Assembly: GCA_029216955.1 (NCBI GenBank)
Contig: JANAVB010044018.1
Span: 411,172 to 475,171 of the forward strand
Reading direction: 5' to 3'
DNA from: Iris pallida
Taxonomy: Eukaryota; Streptophyta; Magnoliopsida; Asparagales; Iridaceae
DNA: 64,000 nt
The notes under the pieces are model-generated. The model was not told where the DNA came from, ran no database searches, and saw only the letters and a list, made by a program, of their open reading frames with translations. Both the position numbers and the translations under genes were made by a program. The stretch's first letter is position 1; each line of letters begins with the position of its first letter. Positions 35,230 through 45,234 of this stretch are shown one piece after another.

Positions 35230-36110
35230 CGAAGACATGCCGGGACTCGACCCACAAGTCACAATGTACAAGCTTAACATCTTGTCTGATGCTAAGCCCG
35301 TTAAGCAGCAACAGCGGTGCTTCCGTCCTAACATCATGGACGCCATTGACAAAGGGATCGACAAGCTCTTGGACAGCGGGGTCAACACCCCGACTGGGTA
35401 GCCAACATCGTCCCCATCAACAAGAAGAACAGGAAGATACGAGTCTGTATTAATTTCTGGGATCTCAACTCTGCATGCCCAAAGTATGTGTGCCCACTCC
35501 CGATCACTGACGTAATACTCGACAACAGATGTGGCTTCGAGCGTATGTCCTTCATGGACGGTTACTCAGGCTACAATCAGATCAAGACGTTCCCAGACGA
35601 TGAGAAACACATGTCGTTCAAAACACAAAAGGAGATTTACTGCTACACAGTAATGCCCTTTGGCTTGAAGAATGCGGGTGCCACATACCAACGAGCTATG
35701 AGCATCATCTTCCGTTAATACCTTCGCAAGACAGTCGAGTGCTATGTTCACAATATCGCCGTCAAGAGCCGTCTTAAGGGTGATCATCTATGGGACCTGA
35801 AGACAGTCTTCGACCTTATGCGGGTGCATCAGCGTAAAATCAACCCCACTAAATCCTTCATTGGGGTCTCTAGTGGAAAGTTGTTGGGCTTCATCATCAC
35901 TGCGAAAGGCATTCATGTCGACGCGAGAAGACTAAAGCCATCCTTAACATGGACCCTCTGAAGAACCTCAGAGAACTTCGAGGCCTACAAGGGCGACTCG
36001 CCTACATTCAGAGGTTTATCGCGAACCTTTCTGAAAAATATCAACCCTTCACCAAGCTTATGAAGAAGAAAGTATCTTACGTCTTGACAGAAGAATGTTA
36101 GAAATCTTTC
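35230..36110 (+). pseudogene. Reverse transcriptase of element C, catalytic box mutated
   Basis: MPGLDPQVTMYKLNI and FRPNIMDAIDKGIDKLL open the domain. CGFERMSFMDGYSGYNQI and YCYTVMPFGLKNAGATYQRA follow. The catalytic YVDD reads YVHN at 35743-35754, so both metal-binding aspartates are lost. A stop lies at 35716, and frameshifts near 35390 and 35930 break it further. By family knowledge YVHN cannot support DNA synthesis. Confidence 0.9.
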
Positions 36111-37295
36111 GACGACATCAAAGCTTATCTGACAAGACCCCCAGTCCTGGTGGCACCTATCACAAACAAACCATTCTTGCTTTATGTTCGAGCAATGGGC
36201 CATTCCCTTGGCACTTTGTTGGCCCAAAACAACGAAGCAGGCCATGAGCAGGCCATCTACTACCTCAACAGGATGATGGTTGGGGCCAAACACCGGTACA
36301 ACCCCATGGAAAAGGAATGTCTGGCCTTCGTGTTCGCCATCCAGAAGACTCGCCACTATGTCTCGGGATAAACAATCCATGTCATCTCCCAAGTCAATCC
36401 ACTCAGAATTCTTATGACAAAACCAGGAGCGCTAAACTCTTGGCTGGCTACATCGGCGACATTTTTATCACCATATGACATGGTATTTGTACCACAAAAG
36501 GCTGTCAAGGGCCAAGCATTGGCCGACTTCCTAGCCGCGCACCGAATCCCGGAATCATCCAGACTCTACGAAGGTATCCCCGATGAGGTACAAGAAGCAA
36601 ATATTACCGAAGAAAGCTAGTCTGGCGGATGTTCTTTAACGGTGCTTCCAGAATAGGCCCCAAAGGCCAAGTTATCGCAGGAGTGGGGGTGGTCTTAATC
36701 TCTCCCGACAAACTGGTCATCCAGCGCGCTTATTCTCTTTAAGAGTCGTGCTCCAACAATATTACAGAGTATAACGCTCTCATCATGGAGCTTCAGTTAG
36801 CAAGACAGCTGGGGGTGGACTACCTCGAATCTTACGATGACTCAAAGCTCGTCATCAATCAAATCCGGGGACAGTATGAGGTCTGCCATGAAGACATCAT
36901 CCCCTATCAAAAAGCAGCGTTGGACATCATCTCAACCTTTGCAGAATTCTTTATAGAGCATGTGCCTAGGCTGTAAAACTTGGAAGTTGATGCTCTGGCC
37001 GGCCTCGCAGCCTCATTGGCTGCACCCGTCGGGACTCAACACTTCGTTACGATGACGGGTCGGGACTTGGCTTGTCGCAGAAATAATTTGTGCATGCGGA
37101 CAACTCATGCCATGGCCACGGATCCTGGCATCAATATCAGAGACTGGAGATTCCCATTTATCGACTTTTTCTTCTACAAAATCCTCCCGAAAGACTCGAA
37201 GGAGGCAGTCTCAGTCAGAAGGTGCTCCCTCCGTTTCTATTATGATACAGCCTCCAAAATGTTGTACCGGCGCTCCTATAATGGACTTCTCCTCT
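36111..37295 (+). pseudogene. Dual RNase H region of element C
   Basis: The first unit has KPFLLYVRAMGHSLGTLLAQ, YYLNRMMVG and EKECLAFVFAIQK. The second (Tat-specific) has MFFNGASRIGPKGQ, where A has FFDGAS; the first acidic residue is now Asn. NNITEYNALIMELQLARQLG, YDDSKLVINQI and EVDALAGLAASLAA follow. Stops occur near 36369, 36618, 36740 and 36974. Order and content match A, confirming Tat membership. Confidence 0.9.
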
Positions 37296-38482
37296 GATGT
37301 CTATCTAACGAAGAAGCTGTCGAAGCTCTTCGAGAAGCTTATGACGGAACATGCGGAGCTCATCAACCAGGTCCTAAGCTACAGGACCAACTTCGACGCA
37401 TGGGCTATTATTGGCCCACCATGTTGGACGATGATGTCGAGTATGCAAAAAAGTGTCGAGCCTGTCAGTTGCATGCCGACTTCATCCACAGACCGTCAGA
37501 GGCTCTACACCCGACGGTTGCCTCTTGGCTATTTGAAGCCTGGGGCATGGATATAGTGGGGCCTATCACCCCTCCTTCGTTAAGGGGACACCGTTTTATC
37601 TTGGCAATCACCGACTATTTCTCTAAATGGGCGAAAGTAGTACCTCTCACAGAGGTAAAAAGCTCAAGAGTGAACAGCTTCATCAAACATCACGTCATCT
37701 ACCATTTTGGGTTACCTTGATGGATTATACATGACAATGGCCCGCAATTCATCAGCCATGCATTCAGTAGATTCTGCGACAAGAACCGTATTCTGAACGT
37801 GGCATCAACCGCTTACAATCCGGCTGTAAACGGATTGGCTGAAGCTTTTAATAAGACCATCCTCAAGCTACTCAAAAAGGTCGTGTCATCCAATAAGTGC
37901 GACTGGGATGAGAAGCTCGACGAATGCCTTTGGGCCTATCGTACAACGGTACGGACCCAAACGGGCAACACACCATTCTCTATGGTTTACGAAAGTGAAG
38001 CAGTGCTACCGCTGGAGATCCAAATCCCCTCACTCCGAGTGGTGATCACAAATCAGTTGACGGAAGAGGACAATCAATGTCGTCATCTACAAGAGTTGGA
38101 AGCTCTAGACGAAAAATGCCTCTTGGTTCAACAGCACATCGAACTTTATCAAGCCCGCATATCATAGATTTTCAACAAAAGAGTCCAATAAAGGACTTTC
38201 CAAGTGGGCGACCTGGTTCTAGCAGTCAGGAGACCGATGGTGATGACTCACAAAATACCGAGAAAGTTCGAACCCAAATTGGAAGGACCCTTCATCAAAG
38301 AGACGGTATACTCAAACGGTGCTTATCGTCTCGCTCAAGCTAATGGGGACTTGTTCATGATGCCCATCAACAACAAGTTCCTGAAAAAGTATTATTCTTG
38401 TCCTCCATCAAGAACGTACTGCCTTTCCCTAGAGAAAGGACTGGTGAACTTGACCAAACCAGGTTCACGCCCCTTCTTTTGA
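37296..38482 (+). pseudogene. Integrase of element C
   Basis: A zinc site (YDGTCGAHQ, CRACQ), WGMDIVGPITPP, IIHDNGPQFISHAF and NGLAEAFNKT are visible, so the DDE residues are intact. Stops lie at about 37298, 37718, 38165 and 38189. The tail FQVGDLVLAVRRPMVM runs to LKKYY, and then 27 extra residues to 38482, past the usual stop. There is no chromodomain. Confidence 0.9.
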
Positions 38483-39229
38483 CAAATCATATGCTTTTGG
38501 AATCCAGTTATTTTGTTGCATTCTATCCCCAGTAGAAGAACAACCATGTCCAAATTACCTCTGGGTTGCCTCTCAACACCTCATCAAGTAGGATCCTGCA
38601 CCGTGTAAGATCATGCTTAAGGCAATGTTTACCACGTCCACATCACCTTTGAGTAAACAAGGCATACAACAATTCCTGTTGTTGCACCATAAAACATCCA
38701 CATCCATATCACCTCTGAGTTGTTCAATAAAACCCCACAGAGTTCACCCCTACCATGTCCATGTTACCTCTGAGTAGGAAAACTCTACCATTTTAGCCCA
38801 TATTTATCATGTCTACCTTACCTCTGAGTAAATATGTCGGTCCTCTCTATCAACTTATTATCCGTACCTAACACCAAGGTACGCCAAGTGTGATAGGTCT
38901 ACACAAAAATTACCCCATATTTACCACATCCATATTACCTTTGGGTGAATGTGTCAGTTTCCTCCGTGAGTAACTTATTATCTGCACCCAGAAACTAAGG
39001 TGCGCAATAGATAATGGGTCCACAAAATCACAGGAAATGAACAAAGCAGAAAGTTCTTTCATTTTCTTCAGCTAAACAGAAAACAAAAGATTACATCTAT
39101 ATTTGAAAAGAAATAAACTATATCTTCAGGTTTCTTCAGATCTCAGAAACACTAAGACAAAATAGGGATATTGACTTTATTCATATTCCCGAAAATGGCG
39201 ATTGCAAAGCAACCTACGTATCCTCACAA
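38483..39229. repeat. Repeat spacer between pol and aORF, element C
   Basis: Reiterated phrases CCATGTCCATGTTACCTCTG and relatives occur about seven times, and AACTTATTATCCGTACCTA twice (about 38858 and 38966). These are the reverse-orientation equivalents of A's spacer repeats. No gene is seen. The 3' end of the antisense gene begins at 39230. Confidence 0.7.
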
Positions 39230-39991
39230 CTAGGGGTCGTAGTTGCGTTGAGGCATGTACCACTCCCTCAGCGACTTTGCATATGAAGGCTCAATCTGGT
39301 GGAGGTCTTCTGCAGGGACAGGAGGGTTAGTCTCGATACGGCCACTCTCTAACGGTGGCTCCTCCTTAACTTCAACCTTGGGAGTAATCTCTTCCTTGAT
39401 GGTCATCGGTTCTTCCTTGACCTCGAGCTTGGGTGACGCCTCCTCCTTAACGGTCACTAGCTCTTGTTTGATGAGAGGAGGCGGTATCTCTTCCTTCACG
39501 AAAGCCTCCACCTTCGGCATGGATACTGCAACAGAGTCAAAGATAAGTTAGTAAAAAGACATAGAAGCTCAAAATAAGTATCTGAGGCACATCAACAAAT
39601 TTGGTAGGTCAAACTGGGTCAAAACCATCCACGCAGATAGAACCTCATTTTCGGTGCATCATCAGGACCTAAGTCTATGCGCGTCAGCAAGTGAAGCTTC
39701 GGCGCATCATCAGGACACTAGTCCATGCGCGTCAGCTGAAAGGGCTTTGGCGCATCATCAGAACAAAAATCCATGCGTGTCAGCCTAAGTACAACAACAT
39801 AAAGCGTCTCACCTACAGTTAGGACACCCCAACATCACTACAACAAAGACCAAGGCAAGAGAATACCCACCGAGCACTTCTGGGCGAACGTCGGCGTGGG
39901 TAGCCCTGACGATAGGGACTTCCTCCGTGTCGACCTCCAAGGGTTCCTTGCCTCGGCTAGCAGCACCGCCGCGGGGAGTCTTGGAAGCCAT
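39230..39991 (-). CDS. Two-exon aORF of element C with tandem VKEE motifs
   Basis: Antisense to pol and at the same place as the aORFs of A and B, but short and unrelated in sequence. Exon 1 (39991-39871) starts MASKTPRGGAASRGKEPLEV. A 345-bp intron (39870-39526; G|GTGGGT ... TTGCAG|TATCC) is in phase. Exon 2 (39525-39230) gives SMPKVEAFVKEEIPPPLIKQ and ends RNYDP-stop, so the spliced protein is about 138 residues and has no stop. It holds six psi-K-x-E motifs in about 50 residues (VKEE, IKQE, VKEE, VKEE, IKEE, VKEE), the SUMO attachment consensus. A TATA lies 90 bp upstream. It is the only apparently intact gene of this element. Function is unknown. Confidence 0.6.
39526..39870 (-). other. 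Intron of C's aORF with CATGCGCG repeats
   Basis: Donor GTGGGTATTC and acceptor TTGACTCTGTTGCAG bound this 345-bp interval. Inside, three units of about 65 bp carry ATGCGCGTCAGC and GGCGCATCATCAGGAC, a face-to-face arrangement of the TGCGC word. Splice use is inferred from frame only. Confidence 0.5.
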
Positions 39992-40080
39992 CTCTCTGAC
40001 AAAGGAAAGAAGGAAGAAAAGAGTTCCGAGGAAGAAGAAAACTTTTACAGAAAAGTAGAAGACTCTCTCCTCATAAGCCG

Positions 40081-40092
40081 CCTATTTATAGG
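40081..40092 (-). promoter_or_regulatory. Putative promoter TATA of C's aORF
   Basis: CCTATAAATAGG in minus sense lies 90 bp upstream of the aORF ATG and is outside the part shared by the two LTRs. This suggests the antisense gene has its own promoter, separate from the LTR promoter. Confidence 0.5.
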
Positions 40093-40880
40093 CTTAGCAT
40101 CGCGCGTAAGCCGATGAGGCGTGATATCAGCAATCCGTCGCTTCGGGTCTCGAGAAATCGACGGCTGCTTATCTTCAAAAGATCATCATCAATCTTTCCT
40201 AAGATCGAGGCGTTATCCTTTCAGAAGAAGCATGCCCCCCAACAGTATACGACTTAGCAACAAGCGTTCCCCACAGTGACCTACAAAACGACTATACACG
40301 AAAAAGAGCCATGCGCCTAGGAGAGGGGCATACGCCCAGAGTCGCTAATCCCCATGCTTCTTATTCAAAGTATTCTAAAACTTGCCCAGAAAGTTTTGAA
40401 AACTTTGAAGGGGGTCTTGTAGAAGCATGGAATTTCAGGCATATCTATAGGCCAGAATTCCTATGCGCTCAACCCAACCATCCGACCGACTCAAAATGTG
40501 CCAGGAAGCTCAAACAGATACTTGGCATAACAAAGAAAAGTATAAATTTATAGACATTCAAAAGAAGACTTTTATTATGAAAGTGTATTACATGTCTAAA
40601 GAAAGGCTTTACAAAGGAGAACTTCTACAAAAAAAGGAAGATCCTAAAGCTACAGCCAGGTGCAACAACTGCCATGCGCCCCCTGCAAGGCACATCACCT
40701 GCCAGACGCATTATCTGTCAGGCGCATCACTCTGATGTCTCGTCCAGGCGTATCATTCCAGCATCTCAATGTATACGCATCTCCGTGCATAGTCAGAGCG
40801 AATCACTCTCTCTCAACAATACCAATCAGCCCTTGTGTAGTAGGAGGAGGAGCTCACCTAGCTCAACAAAGATCGCGGCA
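40093..40880. other. Non-coding DNA between aORF promoter and 3' LTR, element C
   Basis: No gene is seen. CATGCGCC, GGCGCATC and ATACGCC words recur (about 40310, 40465, 40675, 40700, 40720, 40745). A purine-rich AAAAAAAGGAAGATCC at 40631-40646 and AGGAGGAGGAGC at 40842-40853 are candidate polypurine tracts, so part of this stretch may be U3 of the LTR. Confidence 0.5.
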
Positions 40881-41670
40881 TGATGCCCCGATCGTCAGAA
40901 GCAACAGACACACTCGACAACCTTTGGCTCTGCCAGCATAATAAAAGACAGAGTCCGACCGTCCCGATCTTTGGATGTAATTGGCACCATTGGCCTGTGT
41001 TGGGACTCGACGATCCCGATATTTGGATGCAACAGACACTATCACAGAACAACCTTGGAAGGAGCTCGAGTTAGGTAGTTCGCCAAGGCAGAGCTACGGC
41101 CAAGTTTTTTTTACATCAAAATGAAGAATAGAAGCAAATCTTTTCCTCATTCGGCTATTTATAATCACGGACAGCCTACACCCGAGTGCCAAATGGCCAA
41201 CATTCTAAATTCTATGTAATGAATTTATATTAAACAGCAAATGCATCTTTGTCTCGTATTCGGATTTGTCAAAGCAACCATTAACGCCTCGAAGAACTTA
41301 ACAGGCGGGCCAAAGAGGATGTGACACACTAGAAGATGTGCCAGCGATATCGTGCGCTCACTATGGATGTGCCCAACGGGCCATAGCTATGTGTCCAGAT
41401 TGGCACTAACCAATGCAACTTTCTCTATCAAATATTTAATGCCAAATGACAAAGGCGGCAACCAAGAGCCGTCCAATCAGCTGTACAGAAAATGAAGCGT
41501 CGCTGATATCAGCACCATCATTACACCAAGGGTCGGCAATATGGTAGACCGATAATTCGTATGCGCCTCGTGGCCATGAGCTCAGAGGACTGTGTGCGCC
41601 CCCGTAGTCATGCGCCCCCCAGCTTACTTCTGACCCCAAGCAACAGAAGATAAAGCTCTGCATACACCTT
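40881..41670 (+). mobile_element. 3' LTR of element C, left part
   Basis: It matches 28559 to about 29385 of the 5' LTR and is cut at 41670 by copia element G. It continues at 51467. It carries the landmarks ATTTGGATGCAACAGACACT and GGCGGGCCAAAGAGGATG. Confidence 0.85.
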
Positions 41671-42742
41671 TGTAGGAACAAAATCGTAAAGCAGAATACT
41701 CTAGATGGGGGGTGAATAGAGTAGGCAGCAGAATATTGCTAATTAAAAATCTTGTTAGCAGTTAGATCACAAATATAAAAATAATCACAAAGTAAATGAC
41801 AGAAATAAAAAGTGATCAGAAGGCAAACACAAATACCGAGATTTATACTAGTTTTCCTCCTGTGAGGACTAGTCCAGTCGGAAGAATTCTAGCTTCCAGT
41901 TGAATCCACTATTGGAAAATCTCGCAAGTTATCATACGAAGTCCTTACAACTTCTACAGATGCGAGCTTTGATACGAAGAACTTGACCAACTTCAGTTGT
42001 GAAGAGTTGTATCTTCTATCAAGCCTCTGATTACAATCGCTCTGAAACTTCTAGACCGTACCTCAGTGGCAAATCGACTAGAGGATTGTAACTGGCTTGG
42101 GATTTGAAAATGAAAGCTTTTGAGAACTCTTTGGAAGAAAGTTAGCTTAAGAAGGGAAGAGATTGAAAGTGAATTGGTGATTTGAAATGATCGAAATACT
42201 TCTCTATTTATAGTTTTTCCAAAGACAGAACTCTGACAGAATTCGGGCAGAATTCGGACAGAACTCTTTGTAACAAACCGCAACTGAAGGGTGACGAAGT
42301 TCAAAATCCAACGTTCACTAACGTTAATCCAGGCCGAACTCTGGCCGAGTTCTGCTAGGGTTCTGCCAGTTCATTTTGATAAAAATCAATTTGGCTTTTT
42401 GTAAAAGTCCTTCAGAAGCTTTTTGTAAAAAGGATGTTTTTCAAAAACATAGGTCATTTGTAAAAGAATAGGGTAGTTTTGAAAAACGATTTCGGATAGC
42501 CTATTTTCCAGAACGACTTGGTGTACAATATATTCCTAGACTCAATAAAATAAAAAATTATGTTGCTTTGAAGGAAATACATTCTGAATGGCAAACAGCT
42601 TCAGTCTTGAACATAGTAGATATCCATCGTTGAGCAGTGTCCAAAATATCATAGGTAAACATCTGAATTGACTTGCATCTATATCGAGACAGAGTTTGAT
42701 CAATTATTAAAATTAGGTTTGACCATGACCAATGGGCCAACA
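41671..42742 (-). repeat. 3' LTR of copia element G
   Basis: This 1072-bp repeat matches 50204-51466 closely by eye. The TATA (AACTATAAATAGAGA in minus sense) is at 42201-42215. A short GGCCGAACTCTGG repeat near 42330 has two copies here and four in the other LTR. Confidence 0.95.
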
Positions 42743-42756
42743 ATCTCCTCCATTTT
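42743..42756 (-). other. Polypurine tract of element G
   Basis: In minus sense AAAATGGAGGAGAT directly precedes the LTR (TGTTGG). This is the standard plant copia polypurine tract, priming plus-strand synthesis. Confidence 0.8.
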
Positions 42757-43543
42757 GATAATTGACAAACCTTGCCGATATAACATCTAAGTTTTGATCA
42801 ATTCAAAAATGTATACGAAAAATTGTTTATAACCTGCATTCATGAAGATGTTAGATCTATTTCTCCTCCGTTGTCACTTAGCAAAATAATTACAAAAGAG
42901 AAAGCAACTCCGCAATAAATGCATAAGTAACACACAGTGAAGAAACACAAAAAAATATATATAAAACATTCATCACAGGTATGGTATAAAAAGTTAAAAA
43001 GATATTGTATGAACAACACAGGTATGGTATTTGTCACATGCAGTTTATATGGAAGCAGAAAAAGAAAGATAATGCTATAAAATGCTGAAACAAATAAAAT
43101 GCAGAATAATAAACTAAGTGAAATGTATACCAAACTGAGGCATAATAAAAACCATGTCTATGAAGAGTCACAAATAATAACTAAAAAAGTGCTGATAATA
43201 TCTTGAAATGTCGAAGCATTTCCAAGTGAACATAAGACATAATAACAGTCTCAAAAAAGTCATAACAACTCAAAAATCATCATCCTCATCATCATCGTCA
43301 TCATCTGCAGCGCCAGTATGTCCAGAAGGACCAGCTCCAGAAGTACCAGCTCCAAAAGTATGAAGAGTGGCACCAGTAGTACGATACCAATCGTAAGCGT
43401 TCCCTGGCTAGAACAGAGAGTGAACCGCCTCATCATCAACGCAGTATCTAGAAACAGAAGGGTCGCGAGGTAGAGATCTAGCTGAGTGACCCGTCTGCGT
43501 AAATCTCAGATCGACGAAGGAGTTGGCAATAGCTGGAACCGAG
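42757..43543. other. Non-coding tail between extra ORF and 3' LTR, element G
   Basis: AT-rich sequence without a convincing gene. A CATCATCATC-type microsatellite lies at 43275-43310, just beyond the end of the extra ORF. The 97-residue hydrophobic minus-strand ORF at 42840-43133 has a composition expected of AT-rich DNA and is not called. Confidence 0.5.
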
Positions 43544-44530
43544 TCACGTCACAGAACTTACGTTCCTGGAAGTGTCAACATAAAATGACTGTAGATCTGA
43601 TAGGTGCTGATGAATACCCTCAAATGTTATAGGATAAGAATGAGGAGGACCAGGTACTGTGGGAGTTGGTGCAGGAGGAGCAGGTACAGTAGGTGGAGGA
43701 ACAGTGGCAATACTGCGACGAGAGAGTTTAAGGAACTTGGGTTCATGGTCAACAGCACAAGTAGATAGGTCAATGTCAAATCTCTGAAAGATGTGTAGGA
43801 TGAGCATCGCATAAGAGAGGTTGCGGTCTCTTCCACGACATCTACCCACCATCTGAATGATAGTCTTAGGGGCATAAAAAGGAATCCCCTTAAGAATGTG
43901 ATAGAGAGCAGAAAGCTCAAGTGCAGTAACATCATCTTTGGAAGTAAAGTGGAATAGATGATGCGATATAATTCGTAGTTAAACAAGTTCAAGTTATTGG
44001 CCTTGAACTTTCCAGGACGAGCACGTGCGGGCGCACAAAAGCTCATTCTTGAAACTAACGAGAGTCGTACCATCGGGGAAATCAAAATCAGTGATGTCAT
44101 ATAGCGGGGCACCTTCGTTTGGAATACCAAGGATTTCTGCTAACGTTTTATCAGTGAATTCGATATCAATCCCTCCGACACGTGTTCTCGCGGTAAAAGT
44201 GTCTAACACGAAATTACAATAGAATAATCTAATGGCATTAGTAGCAATAGGAAATTGTAAGGTAACAAAGTGTTGTAACCATAATGCCTCAAAGTAAGGG
44301 CGATGGTCAGGAAAGACAGTCCATTTAACCGGTGATCCGGTGCAAACAGTACGCATAATGAAATCGGCATACCATAATAAAGCTTGGTCGAAAGTTTTAA
44401 AGTAAAACTCGTCCGATGCACCGTCGTCCGATTGGACCGGAGAAAAGAGGGAATTCGTATGCGGATCCGAAGACGATGTCTCTTCACTGGCATTGGTCTT
44501 CTTCCTCTTGAAGGGATTGAACTTAGGCAT
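43544..44530 (-). pseudogene. Extra ORF behind pol of G: plant transposon domain-like
   Basis: ATG at 44530 opens 178 residues: a basic start (MPKFNPFKRKKTNASEE), a Ser/Asp-rich part, then FYCNFVLDTFTARTRVGGID and FTDKTLAEILGIPNEGAPLY. After a frameshift near 43990 come TALELSALYHILKGIPFYAP and RNLSYAMLILHIFQRFDIDL, then a Pro-rich tail to 43544. The pattern (FY.N near a VxGxxIxF, LGIP, later a helical LxxLY...IP block) resembles the putative plant transposon domain PF20167. It shares pol's orientation and lies between pol and LTR, where SIRE elements keep an extra, often env-like, ORF. No signal peptide or membrane segment is seen in the first frame, so env is unlikely. Confidence 0.6.
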
Positions 44531-44773
44531 TCTTTCCCAAAATTCTAGAAATCCTAAGAATTTGAAAGTGGAGAAGAGAAGGAATTATATCTTCCAAGAA
44601 TTGGATATGTTGTTGAGGACGAAATTCTCCGCACGAATCCAAAGTTTGGACGAAGATCTCCACGCGGATTGGAAGAACAAGGGTGGAGAAGAGCTAGGGT
44701 TTGGAGGCACGGCTGCTGCTGTTTGAGGATGTTTGGAAGAATGAAGAAGATGGGGGCCTCGGGTTCTGGCTGG

Positions 44774-44790
44774 TACATATATATACCCAG
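44774..44790 (-). promoter_or_regulatory. TATA-like site upstream of G's extra ORF
   Basis: In minus sense GGGTATATATATGTACC lies about 250 bp before the ORF start. GGCCAGAGTTCGGC-type repeats, like those upstream of the LTR TATA, precede it, so it may be a copied LTR promoter module. It could also be chance near the (TA)n tract. Confidence 0.35.
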
Positions 44791-44847
44791 CCGAACTCTG
44801 GCCGAATTCGGACCGAACTCGGGACGGATTTGCCAAGGGTTGCCAGG

Positions 44848-44848
<1 letters not shown>

Positions 44849-44928
<80 letters not shown>

Positions 44929-44959
44929 ATATATATATATATCTATATATATATATATA

Positions 44960-44995
<36 letters not shown>
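44849..44995. repeat. (TA)n microsatellite in element G
   Basis: About 147 bp of nearly pure TA with a few interruptions (TAAAAAATA near 44922, TCTA near 44941, TTATTTA near 44961). It lies between RNase H and the extra ORF and is open in several frames, giving spurious Tyr-Ile repeats. Confidence 0.98.
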
Positions 44996-44997
<2 letters not shown>

Positions 44998-45234
44998 AAA
45001 ATAATAGAAATGGGGCCACATCTTTTTCATTAATATTCTTTACTCAGCATCTATCTCAGATTAGCTGTAGGAGTACTGTCCCAGCTAACGGAGGTTCACC
45101 GGGGAACTTTTAAATACCGCTTCGCTTTGACCGTAATCGTGGTGACAGACAAACTCTTTTTAGGCTTGTCTCGAAACCAATTTTTGAGTATCGAATAAAT
45201 AATTAATAAAACAAAATTAATTAATATTATTGAC

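Noticed and set aside
42840..43133. Hydrophobic 97-codon ORF as a membrane envelope protein in G
   Set aside because: Composition follows AT-rich DNA; no signal peptide and glycoprotein order, and it does not join the extra ORF in frame.
44849..45033. Tyr-Ile repeat ORFs at the (TA)n tract
   Set aside because: They are direct translations of a microsatellite and have no independent support.
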